Assembly: GCA_015680685.1 (NCBI GenBank)
Contig: MNCI01015527.1
Location: 65,185 to 129,184, forward strand
Length of the DNA stretch: 64,000 nucleotides
Source: Gnetum montanum
Lineage: Eukaryota; Streptophyta; Gnetopsida; Gnetales; Gnetaceae
Direction: 5' to 3'
Within the stretch, counting starts at the first letter, position 1. Every line of letters starts with the position of its first letter. A program made the position numbers and the translations under genes. Below are positions 34,240 to 45,449 of this stretch, one piece after another. The notes under the pieces are model-generated. The model was not told the origin of the DNA. It searched no databases and worked only from the letters and a program-made list of their open reading frames with translations.

Positions 34240-34638
34240 CAATGCAAAGCTCTTCTTAACTTAGGTTCTGGTGTAAACTTAATCTCTTAAAAAATATATA
34301 AAACTTGGAACTTGGCTCCACTTAAGAAATGTAATATCAAATTAGAGTTTGATGATCAATCCATCATTGTTTCCTTGGCATTAGTAGAGAATATTATGAT
34401 CATCATTTATGGATGGTCCTATCTAGTAGATTTCATAGTAATCCACATGGATAACTATAAGGGGGACATTCCTATTATCATGGGAAGGGCTTGGTTCAAC
34501 ATAATAAATGTCAGGATGGGGATTAGAGACATTTTATTGAAAATGTTCAAGGAAAATTACTTTGGAAAAGTAGAGAAGAAGCAAGTTCTATGCATCACAT
34601 ATACTGACACAAGGTACAATTACATGCAAAAAATATAG
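34240..34638 (+). pseudogene. Protease of element C (active-site aspartate lost)
   Basis: Retropepsin-like domain. The active-site loop reads CKALLNLGSGVNLIS: AAC at 34258-34260 encodes Asn where the catalytic Asp should be, and a TAA follows a few codons on in the same frame. From about 34312 the frame is open (APLKKCNIKLEFDDQSIIVS ... IIMGRAWFN), parallel to A and B. It is non-functional as it stands. Confidence 0.8.
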
Positions 34639-35149
34639 GTCATGAAAAGCACATCTATGATAGCATGTAATAAGTGTGCCAAAACATCCAACATTCAAAG
34701 GCACCTATGTGCAGCAATCACAACACTAGAAAGTACCTAATGGTTGATAACAAATGCTAAATCTAATTCAACAATGTGCATGGAACCAATAGATCTCCTC
34801 ACAAGTACTTATATTGATAAGATGGATGAAATGGAGTAGATTCAAAACCAACTCTTTCATAAGGAAGAAGAACTAGATTAGGGGGAGTTGGAAATCCCTA
34901 AAGATTTTAAATAGAAACATCTTGAATTAAAGTCTTTACTAGTAACTCTGGAGTATGTATTTCTTGATAATGGTAAGCTCATAATCATCAATGCTAGTCT
35001 CACTAAAGAACAAAAAAGAAAGCTACTAAAAGTTATGAAAAAATGATCAATATATTTTACCTAGTCATATATTGAATTGACTAGAATAGATCCATGAATA
35101 TGCTAGCATCAAATCTATATAGACTCCATCATCAAACTAAAGAGGCAGT

Positions 35150-35740
35150 CATAGAGAAGCTTGAAACCCAAGTTGAAATAGGCTATCAAAGATGAAGTTG
35201 AAAAACTTCTTAAACTAGGATTCATCTATCTTGTGGTAGATAGTGAATGGATGAGCCTACTTGTTATTGTGCCAAAGAAAAGAGGATAGTGGAGGGTTTG
35301 TATAAAATTCAAGCTATTAAATATGATAACATTTAAAGATCATTTTCCATTAGCATTTGTGCCATATGTTGGATAGAATCATAGAACACCATTACTATAG
35401 TTTTTCTCGGAAGAATATAGTGGCTACAACTAAATTCAAATAACACAAGAAGATTAGGCCAAGGGAACGTTTACCAATTCATGGGGGACTTTTGCATATA
35501 AAAAGATGCTCTTTGGTCCTTGTAATGCTTCTAGGACTTTCCAATTCTTAGTCCTAATCATCTTTTAGTAGTAGACTGGTAGTGGTGGGAAGGTCTTCAT
35601 GGATGACTTCTCCATCCATGGTACTAATTTTGAAAAAACACTAGACCATCTTGAGAAGGTATTAGAATTCTGTATGGAAACAAACTTATAACTCAACTAG
35701 CAGAAGAGTCACTTGATGGTCCAAGCTGACATTGTATTGT
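35150..35740 (+). pseudogene. Reverse transcriptase of element C (broken)
   Basis: Recognisable RT blocks in order: LLKLGFIYLVVDSEW, LVIVPKKRG*WRVCIKF, SGYN*IQI, TFAYKKMLFGPCNASRTFQ and VFMDDFSIHGTNFEKTL. The FMDD box (Tat-type YVDD equivalent) keeps both catalytic aspartates. Stops and frameshifts are scattered through it. Confidence 0.8.
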
Positions 35741-35879
35741 GACATAAAGTCCTTAGGGAAAGGAATAAAGGTGGATCCTTAAAAAAAGGATCTTCTACGG
35801 AATACTCTAATAACCTCAATCTATCAAGGATGTGAGGTCATTCCTTGGCCATACTATTTACTACAAGTTCTTCATCTAT

Positions 35880-36430
35880 AATTCTCTAGAATTACCATAT
35901 CATTAGAAGAACTTAAAGAAAGATGCAATCTTTAATTGGACCAAGGAATGTGAACAAGCATTTCAACACTTAAAGAATCTCATAGAAACTCCAATTCTAT
36001 GTACCCTAGATTAGTCCAAGCCATTTCATATAATAACATATGCATCTAACTATGCTTTGGAAGTGGTTCTTACATAAATGAATGATCAAAAACATCCATA
36101 TTACATCCATTGTGTAAGAAGAAGCATTGTTGGTGCACAACTCAACTACACCATCATTAAAAAAGAACTCATGGCAATGGTGCATGATTTGGAAAAATTT
36201 AGGCAGTATGTGCTTGGATATCCAATTTTTGTTACACACAGAACATAATGTAACCTAATTCACGATGAAAAAATCAATGGTATATACTATGGTTGGTAAT
36301 ATTACAAGAATTTAATCTTACGATGGTGGATAGGAAAGAAACCAATAATGCAGTTGCTGATTTTTTCTATTAATTAATATGTGATAGCAATAGGGATGAA
36401 GAAGTCTTATTTAATCAATTTTTAGATGAA
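35880..36430 (+). pseudogene. RNase H domain of element C (broken)
   Basis: Follows the RT thumb. FNWTKECEQAFQHLK and TPILCTLD precede TYASNYALEVVLT, where the first catalytic Asp (canonical CDASNYALGAVL) is Tyr. KHPYYIH, LNYTIIKKELMAMVHDLEKF and YVLGYPIFV follow, keeping the Glu of the second motif. Stops are frequent after 36240. Confidence 0.75.
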
Positions 36431-36479
36431 TTCCTCTTTGTTAAGACTATTGAAGTTCAAGCATCAAAGGTTACCAATT

Positions 36480-37660
36480 GGTATGATTAGTTCCTCTCCT
36501 ATCTACTCACATAGGAGACTTCCATAGAATGGGATAATAAGAAGAAACAGTAGTTTCTCACTAGGTTAAGCATTACATGAAAATTGAACAAAACCTCTAC
36601 AAGATTTGTGTTGACGACTTAGTATGATGGTGTGTACTTGATGAAGATCAGTTGTGAGTCCTCCAAGATGCTCATGAAGGTCCTTGTAGAAACCATTATA
36701 TAGGAAGGAGGACAATCACAAAGATCCTCATAGTAGGATACTTTTGGCCAACCATCTTTAGGGAATGACATGGAGAAATGACCACCTGAATGAAAGGGTT
36801 CCAACAGTGGATCCAACCATAGGATCCTTTCGACATTTGATGTATCAAATTCATGGGATCCATCACTCCCATGTCCAATGAGAAGGCTTACATCATAGTT
36901 ATAATTGACTACTATATCAAGTGGGCTTGAAGCTACAACTATATTTGACAGTACATCTATTAATGCAACTCAATTTGTTCAACAATATATGGTAAAGAGG
37001 TTTCATATTCCTAGAGCACTAATTTTGGATAATACGATACATTTCATAGGATCTATTTTTTGGAAGTTAATGTAATTCTTGGGGGTACAACATAAACTTA
37101 TAATCCCCTACCACCCCAAGCTAAAGGTCAAGTTGAGATTACCAATAGGGAGATCACAAGAAACTTAACACAAATAATCAATAGATATAGGAAATACTAT
37201 AGCACCAAACTCAATGATGGTCTTTGAGCATATCACTTAACATAAAAACTTCTTATAGGCTACTATTCCTATGAGTTAGTGTATGGAAAGTTACTTAAAC
37301 TTCAAATCTAAACTGAATTCTATACACTCATAACTCCTTATGAGCTTAAGCTAGACATTAATCTAGCATGAAATGAATGTCTTATGATACTCAATGTGCT
37401 AGATGAAAATTGATGAGTATCCCTAATGATAAATGAAGTGCAAAAGACATACAATAAGTAATGTCACAACACAAAGATAAGGAAAATTACATTCAAACCT
37501 AGAGATAAGATCCTTTATTAGAATCCCATGCATGTGCCACAATGAACTAAGTTCCAAACATTATGGGAAGAACCTTACATTATTCATTTAACTTTTCCTT
37601 TCAAGGCCATGATAATTTACCATCTAACCAACCTCAAAAATACATCTTAGTCAATGTACA
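36480..37660 (+). pseudogene. Integrase of element C (broken)
   Basis: DDE-type integrase remnant. The zinc-binding N-terminal part (about 36600-36800) is badly eroded. The core keeps MVKRFHIPRALILDNTIHF, with the second catalytic Asp, and a YHP motif (37110) followed by an EITNREI-like stretch with the catalytic Glu. SYELVYGKLL near 37270 matches the integrase region of F. A frame change occurs between the motifs. Confidence 0.7.
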
Positions 37661-39679
37661 ACAATTTAAGCAATTCATGGAATCTCAAGTAACTAGAAAC
37701 ACTAACATCTTTGCTCAAGAATAGGTACACTCCATTTTCCAAATCTCTTCCTTTCAACTTAGTCATGGGGAAGATCTTCATCTACTATAAAATCTTGATG
37801 AGGAAAACCAATTTTTTACCTTTTTATTTTATAATGTTCTTTGATTATTATATATATTTTTCTTTTGTTTATTATTTTCTGTTATTTAAAATTAGTCTTA
37901 TTTAAAATCTCAAATTTTGTTACACTGCTACTATGAAAATTTGAAAGTGTTTAAATGTAGCTATAGAGATTCTAATTGATTTACAGTACGCTAATTTTAT
38001 CCTTGGATTATGTTATCTACTAACAATCTATTAGTTTTCATGTGGTATCATGAAGTGAGCTCACAACATCCATCCATTCCATTTTTTCCATTTGGAGTCT
38101 ACATTAGGGGACCATAATGGTTCTTTCACATTCAAACTGTAAAGTAACATGTGATCATATTACCCAACGAACTAGGAAAAGACCAAGTCGGAATGGCAAA
38201 GGATATGATCTTAAGGGGATTTGATATGTTCTTTTCTCAACTTCAATCTTGAGTTTTATGATTTTGCATTGGTATATCATTATTCCTATTTTTAACTATA
38301 AAATAAAGAAAGTCTTTATATGGTGTGGTTTCTATGAAAAAAAACACACCAATAATATGAATTCAAAGCACATACCTTAGAAAATTTTATGGGCTACAAG
38401 TAGTGGTTATGGGGCTAGAAAGACATGTTATCCATGCTTGAAGATACCCCTCTAACCAAGAACCTCCTACTTCCTATTCTTCTTCTTTTGGAGTGATGAT
38501 TGTCCATTGTGGGTCTCCTAGGCTCATGATGGTAGAAGAGGAAAAACATGTAAATGTGAGATCACTATCATTGAAATGGACTTGGTCTTGACTTGAAATA
38601 GATAGATGATGAGTCTTCTTAATCACATAATTCACTGAGGATCTTATGTGATCAAGATGCAAATGACCTATCCATCGTTCTCCCTCTACCATTTATTCAT
38701 TCCACCATCTCTCACTTCATTACTTCATACCATAGTCAATTAATAGTTTTGTTTTCTAGCCTGCATAATCCTATGACAATTCTTCATATGGATAAGAACC
38801 TTAACATAACATAACTATTTATCATCCTTAGTGCCTATGGACTCATTGCAATGAGAATATGTGAGGGATTTTAGGCATATGCCTACTTTGGGGAGGACCC
38901 ACTTGCATCTCTTTTGGTATACCTAAGATTAAGTTTCATAACCATAGGCTAATCGTACATTCGATCATCTTGATAGTCTTAAAACATCTAATTTTTGTCC
39001 TATTTTGGTGTCAAAATATCCTCCAAACCCTCATTCAATAAACTCTAATTACTTTCATTTTGTAAAACATACCCTCTTACATGTTGTTGCTATGATTCTA
39101 CGTATTTTTGGCTCTTGTTTCATCCCCAAACTCAATTGAAATTCTTCCCTTTTCCAAGTGAAAATATAGTTTAGAATAGCTACATCAACACATCCCTATT
39201 GATGTAGTAGGATGAGTTAATGTAGCCTCGACAATGCATGGTAAAAATACTGTACATAGCCATGACACTTAGCTCATTTTTCATCATTTCTTCAAAGCAC
39301 TAGAGGAGTTTTTACAATTTTTTAGAGCCACAAAACCTTCCAAGAGCTCTAAATTTCAAACTACTTACTCAAATTTACTTATTCTTTAATCTTTGAGCTA
39401 CCAAAGATATCCTTTACTTCCTAGGGACATCAAACCTACATTTTGACATAATTTGTTTTTTGAAATTTTTCTAACTCCTACTAAAATGATAATCAAATAA
39501 TATTAAATCAATGATCACAAAAATCAATGTCAATAATCAAACTCTACTAGAATGGAAATAAAATAATATCATCAACCTACAATTATTAAACAAGAACTTA
39601 ATAGGCTAACAAGAAAGGTATCTAAAAGGAACAAAGTTTATAATCAAGGGCTAATTTTGAATTATGTTTGTGATCATAG
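37661..39679 (+). other. Spacer of element C between integrase and accessory ORF
   Basis: About 2 kb without recognisable coding. It shares GGGGAGGACCCACTTGCA (near 38893) with the spacer of element A, and a CATGTCTTTCTAGCCCCATA-like block (complement, 38412-38431) with the spacer of F, so the spacer is an ancestral component. Short open frames here (for example 38474-38692 minus) look accidental. Confidence 0.65.
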
Positions 39680-42620
39680 ATGACACCTAAATGAGGACCA
39701 CAAGAAGGAGGACCATCATAGCCAAGGGAGAAGCAACCTTGAGAAGGAAGGGACTAGCAACAATAATAATAACAACAACCCCAAGAACAAGTAGCCAAAG
39801 CTTCACATGGTACTAGACCCCTAAGGGAAAAGGCCAAGGTGGAATCTATCAGGAAAATTCCTATTACAAAGACAATTCAATCCAAGTAGGATGAGGTCTT
39901 AAGACTAAGATCTAACATAGGGGTTCACACTTACAGAAGCCTATCTAGAGAGGATTCAAACCAAGGATGTTCAAAGCTCCTTCCTATAAGAGTTGAACTT
40001 TGGGTAATTCTTGGAATTAGCACTAGAAGAAGTCCAGGCATAACTGCAAGGATCTCCTCTATGGCCCATTCTCTCCAATAGTAGAGAATGGTACATGAGG
40101 GAAATCTATCTCTTTTGGAACAACTGACAAGGACATGCCTCAATCAGAATTAAGGACATCATCATCTTTTACTCAATTGAAGCCATTGCTAAAGCTTTTA
40201 GTCTCCCAAATAATGTAGCAAAATTAGTAGAAATATTCATGTAGGTAGATCTAGAAGCCAGGAAGAAGTGGGTCTAGAAATTCTATAGATTGGATTATTA
40301 GGAGTATGGTGCCTTAAGCAAGGCAAAGAGAATCTAATTTAAGATTATGGCCTATTACCTCAATTCAATGGTAAGGCTAAGTAAGGTTATAGGCCAAGCA
40401 TAAAATTTCCTATCAACCTACCATAACTCATATTCCTTGAGATAGAAAAACATTTCAAGGAAAATCAAAAGGGTAAGAAGACACTCTCCTTCCCATGCTT
40501 AATTAAAAAATTATGCAAGAGGGGAGGAATAACTTACTAATCTAATGATATGATCTACCATGCTTCTTCCACATCATGATAAGAGATGATGAAGGACAAA
40601 GTTGCTACCAAGTTATATGAAGAAGAGCAATCACCACCACCATTACCTATAGCAATAGAAATAATACTAGAGATGCTTGTAGCTACTGAGCACCTCAAAA
40701 AAACATGGGAGAAATAGCTGTACCAAAATAGTGTTGTGAAGATGGTGGAGGATCATCTATTTATCATCTAGCCATGAGTCACTTGAATAAGGTTGCAAGG
40801 ATCATCATCTGGCTAGACAATGAAATGACACTACTATTTTTGGAACAAAGAAATCAAGAAAAAATTCAACCTAATTCTAGTATTAGAGAAGTCATCATGT
40901 CTATCCTAGGATAAGCATGTCCCAAAATTTCAGGGAATGCAGTAGGATTCTTTATGCCACACTAGGGCTATGAAATAGTAGCAAAGGTGATGATAGATTG
41001 AGTTGGAAAAGCCCTCAATGCTCCTGCTACATTTGTACTAGACATTGCTACCATGGTAGACATACATGCATCAATAGGAGTAGGTTGTAGATGAATGAGT
41101 GTTGTCCAACATGAAGAAGGATTAAAATGATTGGTATGGGAGCTAGGGAATTTCTTCCAAAGACCTTTAATCTCCTAGATGATATAACAAAAAACTAGTT
41201 GCAGCTCTTATAGATAAGGGACAAGTTGGTAATTGCCAATAAGTAGCTTGAGGATGCCACTATTATCAATTGATGGTTGGCCATTGAGGTTGCAGAACTC
41301 AAAGCCCATCTCTCTGATCTAACAATTCTTAGGCCAAAGCTAACAAGGGATGAATCTTTTTAACAACTTCAACAAAAGTATCAAAAGACTAAGAATGTAA
41401 AGGAAATGATTATCTTTAAGAGATCAATATGAGAAGCCATGGTCAATAATAGTGATTGTGTTCTCTCATAAGTTCTCAAAGAAAATTTGGTGCTTACCCA
41501 TCATAACCATCACCTGCCAAATGTTGAAAGTATCAAAAGACTAAAAATGTAAAGGAAATGGTGATCTTTGAGGCATCAATATTAGAGTCCATGGCCAATA
41601 ACAATGATCATGCTCTATTGTAAGTTTTCACAGAAAACGTTGTGCTTACCCATGATAACTACCACTTGGTAAATGCTGAGTAGCAAAAAGGAATCTTGGT
41701 GGAATACATTTTCTAGTAGTATGAACAAATTTCCAAGGCAAACTTGGATATGAGGATGTTAGTTGTAGAGAATAGAAATCTATTGATGGAAGAGGTTTAG
41801 ATCCTTCATCAAAATAGTACTATTAAGATTGTTGCATAGAAAAAAGTGCTTTGAAATTCAAAAGAATGAAAAATCACTACAATGACTAGGTCAAAAAGCT
41901 TAGGAGATTAATGAAAAAGAAATAAAGTTGGCTAAGATAAGGATGACTAAGGCTATCTAGTAGCTCCAACAACAAGGTGATTTGTGGTAGCCCATCTTCA
42001 ATAGACTCAATGCATACAATAATTTGGAGATCCATATTAAGGAGTTGCAAATCAAGAAGATGACCAAGTACATGGATCTCACCAACCTCTGTTATGCAAA
42101 CTTTGCAATGCTAACTATAGGGAGGCCTAGGATTGAGTTACAAAAGTAGGTAACCAACTTTTACCTTCTTTATGAGGCAAAGTTCAAGCTCCATAAAGAA
42201 ACAAAGTAAAATTTGAAGGTGGCCAACATAGATTTTGAAGTTCTTAGGATAAATCTCACAGATCAATGATTTGTTGCTAAGAACCTAGCCAAAAGAATAA
42301 GTGATTACCAAGAATTGCAAAATCTTATACATACATTTGATTTTGAACCAAAACAATTTGTAACCTAGTTTGTAAACATAAAAGAGATATTTTCATTACT
42401 ACTTTGCCTATGGGATATCCCAATACTAGCACATTTGGGTGAAGTAACCTAGATCATTCATGACCCATGCATTAAAGAGTAGAAAATGAAGGCACTCCTA
42501 GATGCCTTCAAATTTTTGGCAGTAGAAATAGGATAGCCACAACTTCTAGTACCATTAGGATGTGATGAAGAATTCTTAGTGCCATAGGAGCCTCCATCTC
42601 TAGGCACTATATGAAGTCTT
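39680..42620 (+). pseudogene. Accessory ORF of element C: plant-transposon-protein-like domain plus coiled coil
   Basis: Equivalent of the extra ORF in A. It starts ATG 39680 (MTPK, parallel to MAPK in A), followed in both by EGGPS/EEGPS. The N-terminal domain keeps EIYLFWNN, ASIRIKDIIIFYSIEAIAKA, FKIMAYYLNSMVRLSK and LSFPCLIKKLCKRGGI in the same order as A. The C-terminal part (about 41900-42260) keeps PIFNRLNAYNNLEIHIKELQ, KKMTKYMDLTNLCYANFAML and GRPR, close to A. Between them, a direct repeat of period about 152 (41376 and 41528) lengthens the coiled-coil region. Many stops and some frameshifts break it. The family resemblance is a judgement from residue patterns only. Confidence 0.65.
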
Positions 42621-42846
42621 CATCCCACTTATATTCATTTAATAGGCACTTGTTACTTTTATTAAAATGTCTAATTTTGTTGTACTTTACATCAATTTTG
42701 TGATCTACATAATCTAGCACTCAAAGTTAGTTAGTCAATTAGTTAGTCATTTAGTTAATAACATTTCATACTTTTTAAAATTTTGTAAGAAGCTTAATCC
42801 TATTTTTTTTTCACTTGAGGAGAGTCTTCAGTTAGTCATTGAGGTA

Positions 42847-43708
42847 TAATGAAATATCAATAAGATGACTATTTTAATGCAAGCCTGTCAATGTAATCAC
42901 TTTAATGCATCTTAGGATGTGTTGATGTAGGTAAGTTAATAATGATAAAGACATTGCCTATATAAATGCACAAACCCTTCACATTTATGACACCTTTTGG
43001 TTATTTCCTTAGCTAAACTCTTGCATTTTCTTCCTGTAAAAGCTATAATATTTTTTTCTCTAGGTGCCTACAGTGTGGATTCAACTAATTATATGACATT
43101 TTATTCGAGTGCATATGTACCTATTACATTTGAATGAACAAAAATAAAATCAAGGTTTCTTCTATCCATTACAACATTTGGATTAACATAACTTTATTTT
43201 CCAGTAGGTTTCTTTACATGCAATTTACTTTGTTATTATTAAGAAATTAATATTATCATTTGTAAGAAATGCAATATGACCACTTCAAGCAGAAGATATT
43301 AACACTTGGTAATTCCAACAGTGAATACTTAGTACACCCATTAGTAGACACTTGGTAAACCTAGCAACATTACTATATGTTTAAGATATGTATGGAAAGT
43401 AGGAATAGATACTCCACATTTAGGTTAGTTAGTTAATTTAAATATTAAATATTTATTTACTTAATCATTTAGTATGCAAAGAAAATAATAAAAGGTATAA
43501 AAATAAATATCTTACACCTTAACCACACTTAACCATATGCACAAATTAATACAAGTATTGATTGGAAAGATAATGAGTAATGACTACATATTTCACCATC
43601 TAAGAATATCAACCACTTAGGTAAATAAGGTCCACTGAATTCAACTAGATCACACATACACACTAGTGATTCATATGGTTAGGTGTAGGAAATACCCACT
43701 ACTCATCA
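42847..43708 (+). repeat. 3' LTR of element C
   Basis: TAATGAAATATC ... ACTCATCA, matching the 5' LTR including the TATA region (CCTATATAAATGC, near 42960). It is preceded by a decayed purine-rich stretch (GAGGAGAGTC and GAGG, 42816-42845) aligned with the polypurine tract of A. Confidence 0.85.
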
Positions 43709-44409
43709 AAGGTGGATTATTATTTGCAGATTATTTAGTTTTTTGTGGGAGCCCTATGTGTAGGATTCTATGTACAAGATGAAGAAAATGACATTGATGG
43801 ACATGATGCTATTGATTTTAATGGTTAAATTTCATTGTTGAAATTGTAATCTTTGGAAGATTCAAAGTCAAGGATTTGTTCTATGAGCAAGAACTTGGAA
43901 TTTCATATACAAGAACCAAGTGTAAGACCTGCTTTTATTTTTATTGATGAATGGAATAGATGAGATCAAAGAGCTCTAGTAGTTGTTTGATGTTACTTGA
44001 AGTTAAGGATTTTTTTTATGAGTGAAACCTTGAAGTACTTATATAATGATAAAATGTGATACTTGGTTCAATTCTTGTTGATGAATGAAATAGGTGAGAT
44101 TGAACAACTCTATTGATTTTTTGATGTTGTTTAGAAGGTTAATTTTTACAATTATGAAAAAGAAAGGAACTACATATGTTTTGTGACGCAAGTTGGAATA
44201 TGATGAATATTCATGTCTCTTTATATAGGAAATTACGCAATTTAAAATCAAAGGTAAACAAAGCCATGACATTTCTTAGCTCATTATGTGAATCTTGGGA
44301 TAATACTTTATGCACATTGGATTTTGATAAGGCTATAAGTGTAGTTTTAGTTAAGGAACTTAGACATTGAGCCAATTAAGGTTTATCATCAAATTAAGCC
44401 TTTTATCTT
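43709..44409. repeat. Flank between elements C and F with a ~135-bp tandem repeat
   Basis: Between about 43860 and 44230 a unit recurs two to three times. Anchors AAGGATTT / AAGGATTTT / AAGGTTAA fall at 43870, 44005 and 44135, and TTGATGAATGG / TTGATGAATGA at 43943 and 44078. The period is about 130-135 and copies differ considerably. No gene is seen. Confidence 0.55.
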
Positions 44410-45229
44410 TGATTAGTGATAAAGTAAATTTTATATCCAATCATACAGATCACAAATGTTCACATGTAACCTCATGAAATTTTTTGGATCAAACTAGTAC
44501 AAGTATCTAGATAGCTAGCGTGATAGAGCATTAGTCGTTCTCTTCCTAATCACACTTGTGTGGCCCAATTCATATGATAATGTTATTATGACATATGATA
44601 ATGATATTGTGGTGTCCATAGCTAAATTATTATTAAAATATTAAAAATATTAGAATATCTAATTTATTTAACCTAAGTGCAAGAAACAAATCAAACCTAT
44701 GACCTAGGATTACTAGGCCAAGACCCATATAGGTAAGAAAACATCTCATTGTTAACATATGCTAATGTTGATAAATTACCAAGTGGCACATTTCTAGCAG
44801 TACTAAATGTTAACATGTTTATGCTTGAAGCTAGTTGTACTTAATTAAGTACAATGGAATGTAAAATATTTAACTAAGCACATGCTATTTCAAGAAACAA
44901 TAAAATTAAATTGTAGTTAAGAAAATTATTAAAATATGCTAAGTGTTACAATGAATTTAAATAAACATAAATCTTATTTCCATCATGAAAATGTGTTTAG
45001 GTACATAATCATTGAAATAAGACTTAAGATAATCTACTTAGTTAATGTTGTGAGCACTTAGTCATAAATTTCAACTTTCATGGAAAGAAACTATAAGAGT
45101 TCATTTATGCTACTAATCAAATGGTATCATAAATCTAATGGGTACATGCATTTATATAGCCATTTATTGTATCTACATTAACATTGATGCATCACTACAA
45201 CTAACTAAACCATGAATGATTATACTTCA
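44410..45229 (-). repeat. 3' LTR of element F
   Basis: Starts (plus strand) TGATTAGTGATAAAG ... CCAATCATACAGATCAC, parallel to the A LTR (CCAACCATACGAATCAC), and ends near TATACTTCA. The text beyond (GATTGACTAAAAACTTGTCC) matches the bases just outside the A LTR (ACTGAGTGAAAACTCATCC). Confidence 0.75.
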
Positions 45230-45449
45230 TGATTGACTAAAAACTTGTCCTTGAGTTAATAAAATTAGGACCAATTTTATGTACAAAAGTTTGGAAGTGA
45301 CTTGTCTCCAATTAATTAATGAGAGTGCCACATTACAAAATTTATTTGAGTACTTTTACAAACTTGAAATTTGATAAAACTAGACATGTGCACATTACAA
45401 AACTATGCAGATACCTATAAAATTAATTAAGACATATACCTTATGTGGT

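Larger units (their letters stand above)
30638..43708 (+). mobile_element. Tat-like Ty3/gypsy element C, structurally complete
   Basis: Full-length element of about 13.1 kb: 5' LTR 30638-31474, primer-binding site, gag, protease, RT, RNase H, integrase, spacer, accessory ORF, polypurine region and 3' LTR 42847-43708. It is flanked by AAGGC (30633-30637) and AAGGT (43709-43713), a 5-bp target duplication with one C/T difference. All genes carry stops. It serves as the reference for the layout of the partial copies A, B, E and F. Confidence 0.88.

Noticed and set aside
37711-37905. Small hydrophobic frame (membrane-like) at 37711-37905, as a possible env-type protein
   Set aside because: Only 64 residues, composed of A/T-rich F, Y and I codons, with no counterpart in A or F.
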